A DNA stretch of 64,000 nucleotides from Streptomyces sp. NBC_01275 (GCF_026340655.1 NZ_JAPEOZ010000001.1:2852001-2916000), one strand, 5' to 3'; shown: positions 8,842 through 17,487, numbered from the stretch's first letter. Notes: generated by a model from the sequence alone, not told the origin. Made by a program: numbers and translations.

Positions 8842-10155
8842 TCAGAAGCCGGCGACGCCGCGTGCCTTGAGGACCTGGGTGAACTGGTCCTCGGCGGCCT
8901 GCGCCACCTGCTTGGGCGTCTTCTTGCCGTAGATCATGTCGGCCAGGGCCAGGTGCATGTCGGGGGCGGTCAGCGCCTTGACCTGGAAGACGCCGGTCGC
9001 GGTGGCGAGGGCCTTGGACTGGGCGATCGCGGTCTGCGGCAGACCGGCGGGGTTGGCGACGGACGGCTCGACGGAGACGACCTTGTTGGCCTTGATGTAG
9101 TTCGCGTAGTTCGGGCCGAGCCAGAAGGACATGAACTGGCGGGCGGCGTTCTCCCGCTTGGTGTCGCCCGACTTGAAGGCGACGACGCCGTTGGTCTGGT
9201 CGGGAGAGTACTCGGCCGACGCGGAGCTGTTGGCGATGGGGAACCAGCCCAGCTTCTTGTCCATCTCCGCGGTGTCGGAGGTGGCCTGGATCTCGGACTG
9301 GAGCGAGGTGACGTTCAGGGCCATCGCGGCGGTGCCGTCCATCAGGGCCTTGCCCTGGTCCACGAAGGTGGCGGTCTTGTAGTTCTTCTGGGCCAGACCC
9401 GCGTCCAGGAGCTTGGTCTTGTACTTGGTGATCGCGTCCACGATCACCTTGTTCGTCCAGCTCTCCTTGTTCTTGTTGAGGTCGTCCCAGAAGGACTGCG
9501 GCAGGTCGGTCAGCTGCGCCTGGACCTGCCACTGCAGGGGCCACTTGTCCCCGCCGACCTCGAAGAACGGGGCCACGCCCGGGACCTTCGCCTTGATCTT
9601 CGCGCCGTCGGCGAGGAGTTCGTCGTAGCTGGCGGGCATGGTGGTGATGCCGGCCTTGGCGAAGGCGTCCTTGTTGTAGTAGACGCCGAGGACAGCCGGG
9701 CTGGTGACGATCGCCGCGTAGCGGTGCCCGTCGACCTGGCCGAGGCTCTGCTCGGTCTTGCCGAGCTTGGACACCCAGTCCTCGTTGTCCAGTTGCAGGA
9801 GGTTCGTCGCGGGCTGGATGAAGGGCAGGGTGCTGCCGGTGGGCTGCCAGAACATCAGGTCGGGCTTGACGCCCGAGGCGAGCTTGGTCGGGACGTTCGA
9901 CTCGTAGGGGTCGGGTATGACCTCGGTGGTGACGGTCGCTCCGGTGGCCTTCTCGAAGGCCTCGATGGCCTGCTTGGGCTCGCCGACGCTGTTCTGGGCG
10001 ACCCACATGGTCAGCTTGACGCCCTTGAGGCTGGCGGTGGCGTCGACCGAAGAGGTGGGCGCGGCGCCGGTGCTGCCGCCGCTGGCGTCGCTACAGGCGG
10101 TGGCGGCGAGCCCGAGGACGCACACGGCGGCAAGGGCGGGAACGACTCTGTTCAT
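8842..10155 (-). CDS. Sugar-binding lipoprotein of an ABC importer
   Basis: A 437-residue extracytoplasmic solute-binding protein (family 1, CUT1). The lipobox LAATAC places the lipidated cysteine at residue 21, followed by a Ser/Gly/Thr-rich tether. The body carries typical motifs such as LTMWVAQNS, GVKPDLMFW and NGVVAFKSG. Start ATG 10155 with AAGGA 8 nt upstream. It is the first importer gene, preceded by the LacI gene at 96 bp. It probably binds an arabinose- or galactose-containing oligosaccharide released by the neighbouring secreted hydrolases. Confidence 0.92.
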   Translation of the reverse strand: MNRVVPALAAVCVLGLAATACSDASGGSTGAAPTSSVDATASLKGVKLTMWVAQNSVGEPKQAIEAFEKATGATVTTEVIPDPYESNVPTKLASGVKPDLMFWQPTGSTLPFIQPATNLLQLDNEDWVSKLGKTEQSLGQVDGHRYAAIVTSPAVLGVYYNKDAFAKAGITTMPASYDELLADGAKIKAKVPGVAPFFEVGGDKWPLQWQVQAQLTDLPQSFWDDLNKNKESWTNKVIVDAITKYKTKLLDAGLAQKNYKTATFVDQGKALMDGTAAMALNVTSLQSEIQATSDTAEMDKKLGWFPIANSSASAEYSPDQTNGVVAFKSGDTKRENAARQFMSFWLGPNYANYIKANKVVSVEPSVANPAGLPQTAIAQSKALATATGVFQVKALTAPDMHLALADMIYGKKTPKQVAQAAEDQFTQVLKARGVAGF

Positions 10156-10251
10156 GGCGATGTCCTTGGCGGTGAAGGAGAGTAGGTGGAGCCATGCTGT
10201 GGAGATGGGTGATCGCTGAGGGGAACCGGGGGCGTAATCGCGCCGGCGGGG

Positions 10252-11358
10252 TCATGAGCCCGTGCCCCCCTGGCTTTCGCGTGCGCTGGGACGTGAGAGC
10301 TCGTGCGAGCTCTCACGGACGATGAGGTCGGTGCCGACGAAGGTCGGCGCGGGCGGCTCGTAGTCGCTCTCGAGTTGGCCGCGCAGCAACGCGAAGGCGT
10401 CGCGGCCCAGTCCCTGGAAGTCCATGCGGACCGTGGTGAGAGCCGGTGTGACGAAGCCCGAGTGCGGGGCGTCGTCGAAGCCGACGACGCTGACGTCCGC
10501 GGGCACCGACCGCCCGGCGTGATGCAGGGCGCGCAGGACGCCCAGCGCCAGGTCGTCGTTGCCGCACAGGATCGCCGTGGCGTTCGGGTCGTCGGCGAGT
10601 TTGCGTCCCGCGTCGTAACCGGCCTGTGCGTCCCAGCCCTTGCCGTGGGGCTCGGGCGGGGTGATGCCGGCCGCTTCCAGGGCCTGGCGCCAGCCCTGGG
10701 CACGCGGCCCCTCCGTGCTGCGGGTGTCCGCCGACGTCGGGATCGCGATGTAGTGGACGGTGTCGTGTCCGAGCTGCAGCAGATACGCGGTGGCGGCACG
10801 GGCCGCCTCGCGGTCGTCGGCCCATACGGCCGGACGGGGAGGCGTCCGGCCCTGCGGCGGCGCTTCCACGACCGCGGCGCACGGCACGTTCGCCGGGACC
10901 CGGCTCAGGGCCGAGGCGCCGAGCCGGTCGAAGCCGATGACCATCAGTCCGCCGCCGGTGGCGGCGGCCTCGGAGATCGTGCGGTCCAGGTCGTCCTCGG
11001 GCGTCAGCACTCTGACGCCCAGTGCGTAGCCCGCGGCGCGGGCCGCTTCCTCCAGACCTTGCAGGGTGGCCGCATAGCCGAAGAGGGTGGTGTTCGACGT
11101 GAGCACCGTGATGGACCGGGTCACACCGCTGGCCAGGGCGAACGCGGTGGCGTTGCGCCTGAATCCCAGCGTCTTGATGGCCGCCTCGACGCGCTCGCGC
11201 GTCTCCTCACGGACGTTCGGGTGGCCGTTGATGACCCTCGAAACGGTCTGGTAGGAGACGCCCGCCGCCTGGGCGACATCGCGGATGCTGGCTGCCTTCT
11301 GCGGTTCCTGTTCAGGTCCCTGGTGGCCGCCGGAGCTTGTGTGACCGGTCACAGACAT
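10252..11358 (-). CDS. LacI-family transcriptional repressor
   Basis: A 368-residue regulator: LacI helix-turn-helix (SIRDVAQAAGVSYQTVSRVI) at about residues 24-43, then a periplasmic-binding-protein-like sensor domain. The likely start is ATG 11358: a TTGACG / CACAAT promoter ends 6 nt upstream, suggesting a leaderless mRNA. Starting earlier, at TTG 11394, would put the promoter and both operators inside the gene. It lies upstream of the importer genes in the same direction and diverges from the GH36 gene. It probably represses itself and neighbours; the inducer is unknown. Confidence 0.9.
   Translation of the reverse strand: MSVTGHTSSGGHQGPEQEPQKAASIRDVAQAAGVSYQTVSRVINGHPNVREETRERVEAAIKTLGFRRNATAFALASGVTRSITVLTSNTTLFGYAATLQGLEEAARAAGYALGVRVLTPEDDLDRTISEAAATGGGLMVIGFDRLGASALSRVPANVPCAAVVEAPPQGRTPPRPAVWADDREAARAATAYLLQLGHDTVHYIAIPTSADTRSTEGPRAQGWRQALEAAGITPPEPHGKGWDAQAGYDAGRKLADDPNATAILCGNDDLALGVLRALHHAGRSVPADVSVVGFDDAPHSGFVTPALTTVRMDFQGLGRDAFALLRGQLESDYEPPAPTFVGTDLIVRESSHELSRPSARESQGGTGS
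11340..11353. promoter_or_regulatory. Palindromic operator O2 in the start of lacI
   Basis: TGTGACCGGTCACA is a perfect 14-bp palindrome, just inside the lacI coding start and just past the predicted transcription start. It shares the TGTGA...TCACA arms with O1, 27 bp away centre to centre. Confidence 0.65.
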
Positions 11359-11364
11359 GCGAGG

Positions 11365-11394
11365 ATTGTGAGCGGTCACAACGCTGGCCGTCAA
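11365..11394 (-). promoter_or_regulatory. Leaderless promoter of lacI overlapping operator O1
   Basis: On the minus strand TTGACG (11394-11389) and CACAAT (11370-11365, four of six matches to TATAAT) are separated by 18 bp, and the ATG begins 6 nt later. Operator O1, TTGTGAGCGGTCACAA (11366-11381), lies over the spacer and -10. Repressor bound there would block RNA polymerase. Confidence 0.65.
11366..11381. promoter_or_regulatory. Palindromic operator O1
   Basis: TTGTGAGCGGTCACAA has perfect 6-bp arms and is symmetric except for one pair in the centre. It is the natural target of the adjacent LacI protein. Confidence 0.7.
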
Positions 11395-11535
11395 GAGATC
11401 GAAACCGGGGATTTACCTGGCGATCACATCAAGAGCCGCATATGCGCTGCTCGGCGACGTACTGGATCGCTGTCGGCGAAGTACCGGCCCGGAGTCGGGC
11501 GAAGGACTGACTCGGTGCCGGGCCGGTCCTTCGCC

Positions 11536-11565
11536 GGCCGGCCCGCCGTCGGCCGGCCCGCCGTC
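11536..11565. repeat. Two direct 15-bp repeats in the GH36 leader
   Basis: GGCCGGCCCGCCGTC occurs twice head to tail, 45 bp before the GH36 start. No protein-coding meaning was seen. The rest of the 11395-11610 interval shows no second LacI-type palindrome. Confidence 0.8.
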
Positions 11566-11610
11566 GGTCCGCAGCGCACGAAAGATCGCCCACCCAGAAG
11601 GGAAACCGCG

Positions 11611-13782
11611 TTGACTACTGCTGTCGAAGCAGCCGAGAGCTCTCTTCTCTGGTCCCATGAGTCCCTCGGACTGCACGCCATCGCGGATTCCGCCGGGTCG
11701 GTCAGGCTCGGGGCGCCGGGCCAGGACTGGGACTCGCTGCTCCCCCTCGTCGAGGTCACGGCCACCGGCCATGGCCGCACCTGGTCGGGGGAACGTTTCA
11801 TCGACACCGCCATCGGCGCCCGCCTGGTCTACCGCGACCAGGAGACCGTCCAGGAAGGGGACGGGCAGGAGAGAGCCGGACAGGAGAGGGCCGGGCAGAC
11901 CGGGCAGAAGGGGGACGGGCAGGAAGGCGGCCGGCAGCGCACGACGATCCGGCTGGCGGACCCGGTGACCGGCCTCGTCGCCGAGATCACCCTGTGGTCC
12001 CGCCCCGGCGCCGGCTTTCTCCGCTCACAGGTGCGCCTGGTCAACGAAGGAAGTGAAACGCTTCAGCTGGAGAGCGTGTCGAGCCTGGCCCTCGGCGGCG
12101 TCCTGGACGCCTCGGGCGGTCTGGACGACCTGACCGTCCACTGGGCGGACAACGACTGGCTCGCCGAATGCCGTTGGCGGCAGGCCGCGTTCCGCGACCG
12201 GATCGTCCCGCTGAGCCGGGCCGCGCACGGCCATGAGGGGCGCGGCTGCTTCGAGCGGTACTCGCAGGGCAGCTGGTCCACCGGCCGCCATCTGCCGATC
12301 GCCGCGCTCACCGACCGGACCGGTCGCGCCTGGCTGTGGCAGATCGAGTCCAGCGCGGGCTGGCGCTTCGAGACCGGCGAGCGGGAGGGCGCCGCCTACC
12401 TCGCGCTGTTCGGCCCCGACGACGCCCACCACCAGTGGCGTCGGACCCTGGCCCCGGGCGAGGAGTTCACCTCCGTCCCGGCGGTCCTCGTACGGGCCGA
12501 GACCGGCGGGCTGGACGCCGCGTTCGGCGAACTCACCGCCTACCGCCGCCGGATCCGCCGCGCCCACCCGGACCACACCGCCCTCCCGGTGATCTACAAC
12601 GACTACATGAACACCCTGATGGGCGACCCCACGACCGACAAGCTCCTGCCGCTCGTCGAAGCGGCCGGATCGGCGGGCGCCGAGGTCTTCGTCATCGACG
12701 CCGGCTGGTACGACGACGACGCCCAGGGCTGGTGGGACGCCGTCGGCGCCTGGGACGCCTCCGACCGGCGCTTCCCCGGCGGCATCCAGCAGGTACTGGA
12801 CGCGGTCAGGAAGCAGGGGATGACCCCGGGACTGTGGCTGGAGCCCGAAGTGGTCGGCGTCCGCAGCCCGCTGGCCCGCACGCTGCCGCCCGAGGCGTTC
12901 TTCCGGCGGGGCGGAGTACGGGTCACCGAACACGGCCGCCACCACCTGGACCTGCGCCACCCGGCCGCCCGCGCCCACCTCGACCAGGTCGTGGACCGGA
13001 TCGTCGGCGACTGGGGCGTGGGCTATCTGAAGCTCGACTACAACGTCAACGTCGGCCCCGGCACGGAGAACGGCGCCGAAAGCGCCGGCGCGGGCCTGCT
13101 CGGCCACCATCGTGCCCACCTCGACTGGATGGCCTCCCTCCTCGACCGGTACCCCGACCTCGTCCTGGAGAACTGCTCCTCGGGCGGACTGCGCATGGAC
13201 TACGCGCAGTTGGCGGTGGCGCAGCTGCAGTCCACCAGCGACCAGCAGGACCCCCTGCGCTACCCGCCCATCGCCGCCGCGGCCGCCACCGCCGCGGCCC
13301 CCGAACAGGCCGCCGTGTGGGCCTACCCCCAGCCCGGCTTCAGCCCCGACGCGATCGCCTTCACCCTCACCGGCGCGCTGCTGGGCCGTATCCACCTGTC
13401 CGGTTTCCTCGACCGCATGAGCGAGGCCGAGCTGGAACTCGTCCGCTCGGGCGTCTCCGTCTACCGGAGCATCCGCCAGGAGATCGCCGACGGCCTCCCG
13501 TTCTGGCCGCTCGGCCTCCCCTCCTGGGAGGACGCCTGGCTCGCCCACGGCCTACGCGGTCCGGCCGGCACGCTCCTCACCGTGTGGCGGCGGGAGGGAG
13601 CCGGCGCATACGACGGGGGCGGCGCCCGCACGCTCCCGATCCCCCACCTGCGCGGTACGGACATCCGCCCCACGGTGCTCTACCCCGTCGACGCCGACGC
13701 CTCCGCGACCTGGAACGCCGCCGCCGGCGAACTCACCGTCTCCCTGCCCCGCGTCGACACGGCGGTGCTGCTACGGCTCTGA
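11611..13782 (+). CDS. Alpha-galactosidase-type GH36 glycoside hydrolase
   Basis: A 723-residue enzyme of normal GH36 length without a signal peptide, so it acts on imported oligosaccharides. Asp476 in YLKLDYNVN is the predicted nucleophile and Asp544 in TSDQQD the likely acid/base; ENCSSGGLRMD is another GH36 hallmark. The start is TTG 11611, picked because AGAAGGG lies 7 nt upstream and the protein then begins where GH36 enzymes begin. Residues 81-109 are an unusual low-complexity insert of repeated GQERAGQ-like units in the N-terminal domain. It diverges from lacI. Activity may include beta-L-arabinopyranoside or alpha-galactoside cleavage, which sequence cannot decide. Confidence 0.9.
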   Translation: MTTAVEAAESSLLWSHESLGLHAIADSAGSVRLGAPGQDWDSLLPLVEVTATGHGRTWSGERFIDTAIGARLVYRDQETVQEGDGQERAGQERAGQTGQKGDGQEGGRQRTTIRLADPVTGLVAEITLWSRPGAGFLRSQVRLVNEGSETLQLESVSSLALGGVLDASGGLDDLTVHWADNDWLAECRWRQAAFRDRIVPLSRAAHGHEGRGCFERYSQGSWSTGRHLPIAALTDRTGRAWLWQIESSAGWRFETGEREGAAYLALFGPDDAHHQWRRTLAPGEEFTSVPAVLVRAETGGLDAAFGELTAYRRRIRRAHPDHTALPVIYNDYMNTLMGDPTTDKLLPLVEAAGSAGAEVFVIDAGWYDDDAQGWWDAVGAWDASDRRFPGGIQQVLDAVRKQGMTPGLWLEPEVVGVRSPLARTLPPEAFFRRGGVRVTEHGRHHLDLRHPAARAHLDQVVDRIVGDWGVGYLKLDYNVNVGPGTENGAESAGAGLLGHHRAHLDWMASLLDRYPDLVLENCSSGGLRMDYAQLAVAQLQSTSDQQDPLRYPPIAAAAATAAAPEQAAVWAYPQPGFSPDAIAFTLTGALLGRIHLSGFLDRMSEAELELVRSGVSVYRSIRQEIADGLPFWPLGLPSWEDAWLAHGLRGPAGTLLTVWRREGAGAYDGGGARTLPIPHLRGTDIRPTVLYPVDADASATWNAAAGELTVSLPRVDTAVLLRL

Positions 13783-15489
13783 GCGGCGGCTGTTGCCTAG
13801 CTGGTCCGTGGCTGCTCCCTGGCTGTTCCGTGGCTGTTCCGTTCCCGGGAGGCGGATCGACTGTGCGTGGCGGAAGACGTTCCGCGGGTCCCAGTACGCC
13901 TTGGCGTGCTGGAGTCGCGGGTAGTTCGCCCCGTAGTAGAGGTGATGCCAGGGCTGGCCCGAGGTGTTGAGGTCGGGGTCGCCGAGGTCGACGTCCGGGT
14001 AGTTGACGTAGCAGCCGTCGGTGTTGAGCTCCTCGGGCTGGTCCGGGGCCGGAACGACGGGGACGCCGCCGGTGGCCCCGTACATCTCCTCGTAGAAGCC
14101 GCGGATCCAGTTCAGGTGGGGTTCGGCGATGTCCGGGTCGGCCAGGGCGTCCTGGTAGTCGTACACGCCGTCGCGGTTGGCGTCCTCGCCCCAGGTCCAG
14201 TACGACTGGTACTGGAGCTTCAGCACGGACGAGCGCTGTGGGACCGCCGTGTCGGCCGGATCGACGTCGTTGATCCGGCCGCCGTAGGAATCCACCTGGA
14301 GCAGGGCCTGATCGTTCGTGTACGCCTCGTCGGTGAGGCGGACGAAGATCGTGTCGAGCTGGTCCTCGGTGAAGTTCGCCGTGTGGTACGCGGACTTGTA
14401 CTTGCCGCACCGGCTCGGCCCGGAGCCGTTGAGGTTCTGGGTCGCGGTGAGCCAGGGCAGCCGGGTGGGGATGTAGTGCTCGTAGAGCGCCTGGTGCTCG
14501 CCCATCTGCACGTCGAACGGCGTCTGGGGGTAGGCGTCCTCGGGGGCGAGCCAGTCCAGGAAGCGGTTGAGGCGGTCGATCGAGTCCTCGCGGGTGCCGT
14601 CGAGCTGGAGGACGAGACCGACCTTGCCCGCGGTGTGGTTGGTCAGTTTGAGCAGGGTGAACAGGTCGCGGAAGTCGAACTCGCGGAGCAGCTCCGGCCC
14701 TTCGCCCGTGCGCTCGCCCTCGAAGAACTCGCCGTAGCGGCGCACCAGGTCCTTGAACTTGCCCGGATCGTCCTTGAAGATCCCCCACTCCCAGGACAGC
14801 GCCCTGGTCAGCACCTGGGCGGGCGGCTGGGGAAGGCCGCGGAACCAGTACCGGGTGACCACGCCGAAGTTGCCGCCCCCGCCGCCGGTGTGCGCCCACC
14901 ACAGGTCGCGCAGCGCGGGCTCCGGCGAGTCCTTGCGGGCCACGGTGACCTCGGCGTGCGTCAGGTCGCGTACGGTGACCACCTCGACGGCGTGGAGATA
15001 GTCGACCGTGAGGCCGTGCAGCCGGGAGAGCAGGCCGAAGCCGCCGCCGGAGATGTGGCCGCCCGCGCCGACGGAGTAGCAGGAGCCGCCGGGGACGGCG
15101 AGGCCGGAGCGGTGGTAGAGCTGGGTGACGGTGTGCCAGTTCGTCGCGCCCGCCTCGACGCAGTACGCGTCCATCGCCGGGTCGTAGTAGACGCCGTTCA
15201 TGGTGCTGACGTCGATGATGACGGCCACGTCGTCGGCGCAGACGAAGTCCTCGTAGCAGTGCCCGCCGGAACGGACGGAGACACGGCTCGACGACGAACC
15301 GGCGTCGGCGCGGGTGAGGAAGGCGCCGAGGGCGGCGACCACGTCGGCGGTGCTGGAGGCCACCACGATGTAGTCGGGACTGGCGATCCAGCGCTGGTTG
15401 AAGCCCCGGCGCAGCGCCTCGTAGCGCGCGTCCCCCGGGCCGACCTCGATCGGCCCGACCGGCCCGGAAGCGGCGGATGCAGTGGTCAC
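13771..15489 (-). CDS. FAD-linked oxidoreductase with berberine-bridge C-terminus
   Basis: A 572-residue FAD oxidase. The PCMH-type FAD domain has the RSGGHCYED motif, whose His is the usual covalent FAD site, and PGGSCYSVGAGGH, where the Cys falls at the second covalent attachment position of bicovalent flavoproteins. The C-terminal BBE element is seen in YYGANYPRLQHAKAYWDP. Start GTG 15489 with GGAGGT 7 nt upstream. No signal peptide is obvious from this start. Its last 12 bp overlap the convergent GH36 stop region. Substrate unknown; such enzymes oxidise oligosaccharides or antibiotic intermediates. Confidence 0.85.
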   Translation of the reverse strand: MTTASAASGPVGPIEVGPGDARYEALRRGFNQRWIASPDYIVVASSTADVVAALGAFLTRADAGSSSSRVSVRSGGHCYEDFVCADDVAVIIDVSTMNGVYYDPAMDAYCVEAGATNWHTVTQLYHRSGLAVPGGSCYSVGAGGHISGGGFGLLSRLHGLTVDYLHAVEVVTVRDLTHAEVTVARKDSPEPALRDLWWAHTGGGGGNFGVVTRYWFRGLPQPPAQVLTRALSWEWGIFKDDPGKFKDLVRRYGEFFEGERTGEGPELLREFDFRDLFTLLKLTNHTAGKVGLVLQLDGTREDSIDRLNRFLDWLAPEDAYPQTPFDVQMGEHQALYEHYIPTRLPWLTATQNLNGSGPSRCGKYKSAYHTANFTEDQLDTIFVRLTDEAYTNDQALLQVDSYGGRINDVDPADTAVPQRSSVLKLQYQSYWTWGEDANRDGVYDYQDALADPDIAEPHLNWIRGFYEEMYGATGGVPVVPAPDQPEELNTDGCYVNYPDVDLGDPDLNTSGQPWHHLYYGANYPRLQHAKAYWDPRNVFRHAQSIRLPGTEQPRNSQGAATDQLGNSRRSEP

Positions 15490-15682
15490 GGCGATACCTC
15501 CACGCCAGACGGCGACCATCGGACACCGCCAGCGTCGCGCGGGGCCGGCGCCGGTGACTCCGCCGTCCGGGTGACGATCACGGGCGCGAGGAAGCACCGA
15601 CCGCACCGCCCCGCACGCCGGAGCCTCCGCCGACAGACAACTCGCTCCCGGCCCGAAGGTCCCGTCGTCTAGGTTGGGCGCC

Positions 15683-16114
15683 ATGGCACTGGCGCACATA
15701 GTTCTCGCTTCCGGCCGGTCGATCGAGCTCATGGCCGTGCAACTGTCCTCGACCCACGGCGGGATGCTGGAGGGGTATCCCTTCCGGCGCTGGAACGACC
15801 TCCAGGTGGAGCGCCTGTTGAGGAGCGTCGAGAAGGACCACGCCTCCCGTCCGGTGCATCTGGTCCCGCCGGTCCGGGAGTTGCCGGACGTTCCCGCCGG
15901 CGGCTTCGGCCCCGTCGAACTGCTGCCGGCCGTGACGTGCGTGGGGTCGTTCACCTCCTACCCGGTCGATCCGGACCTGGACACGGTCCTGCACCACTCC
16001 GCGCTGACCGTCATCTGGTTCCAGGCGACTCCTGACATCCCGTCGGGCGAGGATGCCGACCACGGCCTGCGCAACGTCCGCTGGGACGACACAGCGAGGG
16101 ACTTCGAACGCTAG
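15683..16114 (+). CDS. Conserved-looking hypothetical protein
   Basis: A 143-residue protein I cannot assign to a family. It is a mixed alpha/beta sequence without membrane segments or signal peptide, and ends in an acidic, Trp-containing tail (GLRNVRWDDTARDFER). Codon use is typical. There is no Shine-Dalgarno, but TAGGTT sits 7 nt before the ATG, so a leaderless transcript is plausible; an in-frame TTG at 15674 is the alternative start. It lies divergent to the flavoprotein and 43 bp before the SDR gene. The 15490-15682 interval holds nothing else. Confidence 0.65.
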   Translation: MALAHIVLASGRSIELMAVQLSSTHGGMLEGYPFRRWNDLQVERLLRSVEKDHASRPVHLVPPVRELPDVPAGGFGPVELLPAVTCVGSFTSYPVDPDLDTVLHHSALTVIWFQATPDIPSGEDADHGLRNVRWDDTARDFER

Positions 16115-16157
16115 CGGATTCGACAACACCCCCTTTCACCTAGGAGAAGAGAGTCGT

Positions 16158-16922
16158 ATGGCACGCGTGGTCGTGGTCAGTGGCGGCGGTACCGGCATAG
16201 GCCGGGCCGTCGCCGAGAGGTTCGCCCATGACGGAGAGGAGGTCGTCGTCGTCGGCCGCCGGGCCGACGTACTGGACCGTACGGCGGCGGAGATCACCGC
16301 CGCCGGCGCCCCCGCCAAGGTGGTGGCGTTGGCCGCGGATCTCTCCGAGGCCGCCGAGGCCGACAGAGTCCGGGCCGTCCTGGGCGAGCGGTACGGCCGG
16401 GTCGACGTCCTGGTGCACAGCGCGGGCGGCAACGCGGCGCTCGGCCCCTCGCCCGCACACGGCAGTCCCGCCGCCCGGGCCGCGGCGCACTGGGACGCCA
16501 ACTTCCGGTCCAACGTGCTGACGACGGTGCTGCTCACCGAGGCGCTGCGGGACCTGTTCACCGCACCCGGCGGACGGATCGTCCTGCTCAGCTCGATCGC
16601 CGCCTACCGTGGCTCGGGCTCCGGCTCCTACGCCGGGGCCAAGGCCGCGCTGCACCCGTACGCCTACGATCTGGCGGCCGCGCTCGGCGGGCAGGGCGTC
16701 ACCGTCAACGTGGTCGCCCCCGGCTACATCGCCGAGACGGAGTTCTTCCGGGGAAACCTCTCCGCGGAGCGCGAGCGCACGCTCGTCGGCCAGACGTCCA
16801 CCGGCCGGGCGGGCACCCCGCAGGACGTCGCCGAGACGGTCCACTGGCTGGCGTCTGCGGGGGCCGGCCAGGTCACGGGCCAGATCATCCAGGTCAACGG
16901 CGGTGCAGAGCGCGGACGTTGA
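16158..16922 (+). CDS. Short-chain dehydrogenase/reductase
   Basis: A 254-residue classical SDR. The Rossmann glycine motif SGGGTGIGRA is at residues 8-17, the HSAGG (NAG-equivalent) motif near 87, Ser145 or Ser146 in LLSSIAAY, and the catalytic pair is Tyr158/Lys162 (YAGAK). The C-terminus (GQIIQVNGG) is typical. An Arg pair after the second strand (VVGRR) suggests NADP preference. Start ATG 16158 behind AGGAGA. Substrate cannot be told. Confidence 0.9.
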   Translation: MARVVVVSGGGTGIGRAVAERFAHDGEEVVVVGRRADVLDRTAAEITAAGAPAKVVALAADLSEAAEADRVRAVLGERYGRVDVLVHSAGGNAALGPSPAHGSPAARAAAHWDANFRSNVLTTVLLTEALRDLFTAPGGRIVLLSSIAAYRGSGSGSYAGAKAALHPYAYDLAAALGGQGVTVNVVAPGYIAETEFFRGNLSAERERTLVGQTSTGRAGTPQDVAETVHWLASAGAGQVTGQIIQVNGGAERGR

Positions 16923-16956
16923 CCGCCACGAGCCCGGCCTCCGGCTCCCGCGCCGC

Positions 16957-17160
16957 TCACCCCTGAACCAGCACGACCACTCCGCCCGCCAGCAGGAACG
17001 CCCCGCCCACGATGGCGATCCCGGCCAGAACGGCGAGGACCGCCGGGCGCAGGATCAGCTGCGGCGAGGGCGCGGCGGCCGCGCTCAGCTGCCGGCGGCG
17101 GAGTCCGAGCGCCCGGACACCGGCGTACATGCCGAGGATTCCCATGAACAGATACAGCAT
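16957..17160 (-). CDS. Small two-helix membrane protein
   Basis: A 67-residue protein with two hydrophobic helices (about residues 1-18 and 38-65) around a short basic and Ser/Ala linker. ATG 17160 has GGAGGG 9 nt upstream. It is convergent with the SDR gene at 34 bp. No function is recognised. Confidence 0.65.
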   Translation of the reverse strand: MLYLFMGILGMYAGVRALGLRRRQLSAAAAPSPQLILRPAVLAVLAGIAIVGGAFLLAGGVVVLVQG

Positions 17161-17339
17161 TTCTTCAGCCCTCCAGGCTGTCGAGAAGAATTCCCCGCAG
17201 GCTCACGCCCTCGGGGGGAAGCCCGTCACACGGGGGTGGTATTCGGGTCGGCCGCAGGTGAAGACGGCCTGCAGCACACGGGAAAGCCGGTCCATCCATG
17301 TGTACACCCAGCTCGACTGAGCCTACAGCCGACCCTCAT

Positions 17340-17351
17340 ACTGTCGACAGT
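17340..17351. promoter_or_regulatory. Palindrome ACTGTCGACAGT
   Basis: A perfect 12-bp palindrome in the gap before the TTA-containing secreted gene. It has the same TGTCGACA core as the palindrome at 17399, 61 bp away centre to centre, and probably marks a pair of operator sites. Confidence 0.5.
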
Positions 17352-17398
17352 CAAGGTCGAAATCATGACGCAGACCTTTTCAGGCCCTTGATTCCGCC

Positions 17399-17414
17399 AT
17401 AGTGTCGACACTAT
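17399..17414. promoter_or_regulatory. Palindrome ATAGTGTCGACACTAT
   Basis: A perfect 16-bp palindrome that stands out in high-GC DNA. A purine-rich, A-rich tract (17421-17467) follows, leading to the secreted protein start. Position fits an operator at or just after the promoter of that gene. Confidence 0.6.
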
Positions 17415-17487
17415 GAAGGCGTCCATGAAGCCGACCGAAGAAGAAGAAAAAGAAGGAAACGAAGAGGCCAACAGCCATGGTGTGACC

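Noticed and set aside
11394..11394. TTG start of lacI, giving 380 residues
   Set aside because: It would put the promoter-like -35/-10 and both operator palindromes inside the coding region, and it has no RBS.
15490..15682. Alternative upstream start extending the BBE flavoprotein to 15954
   Set aside because: The GTG at 15489 has a strong GGAGGT, and the extension is in a divergent, non-protein-like stretch.
17413..17487. Upstream start of the beta-helix protein
   Set aside because: The codons are A-rich with low GC at third positions, and the acidic stretch would precede a normal signal peptide.
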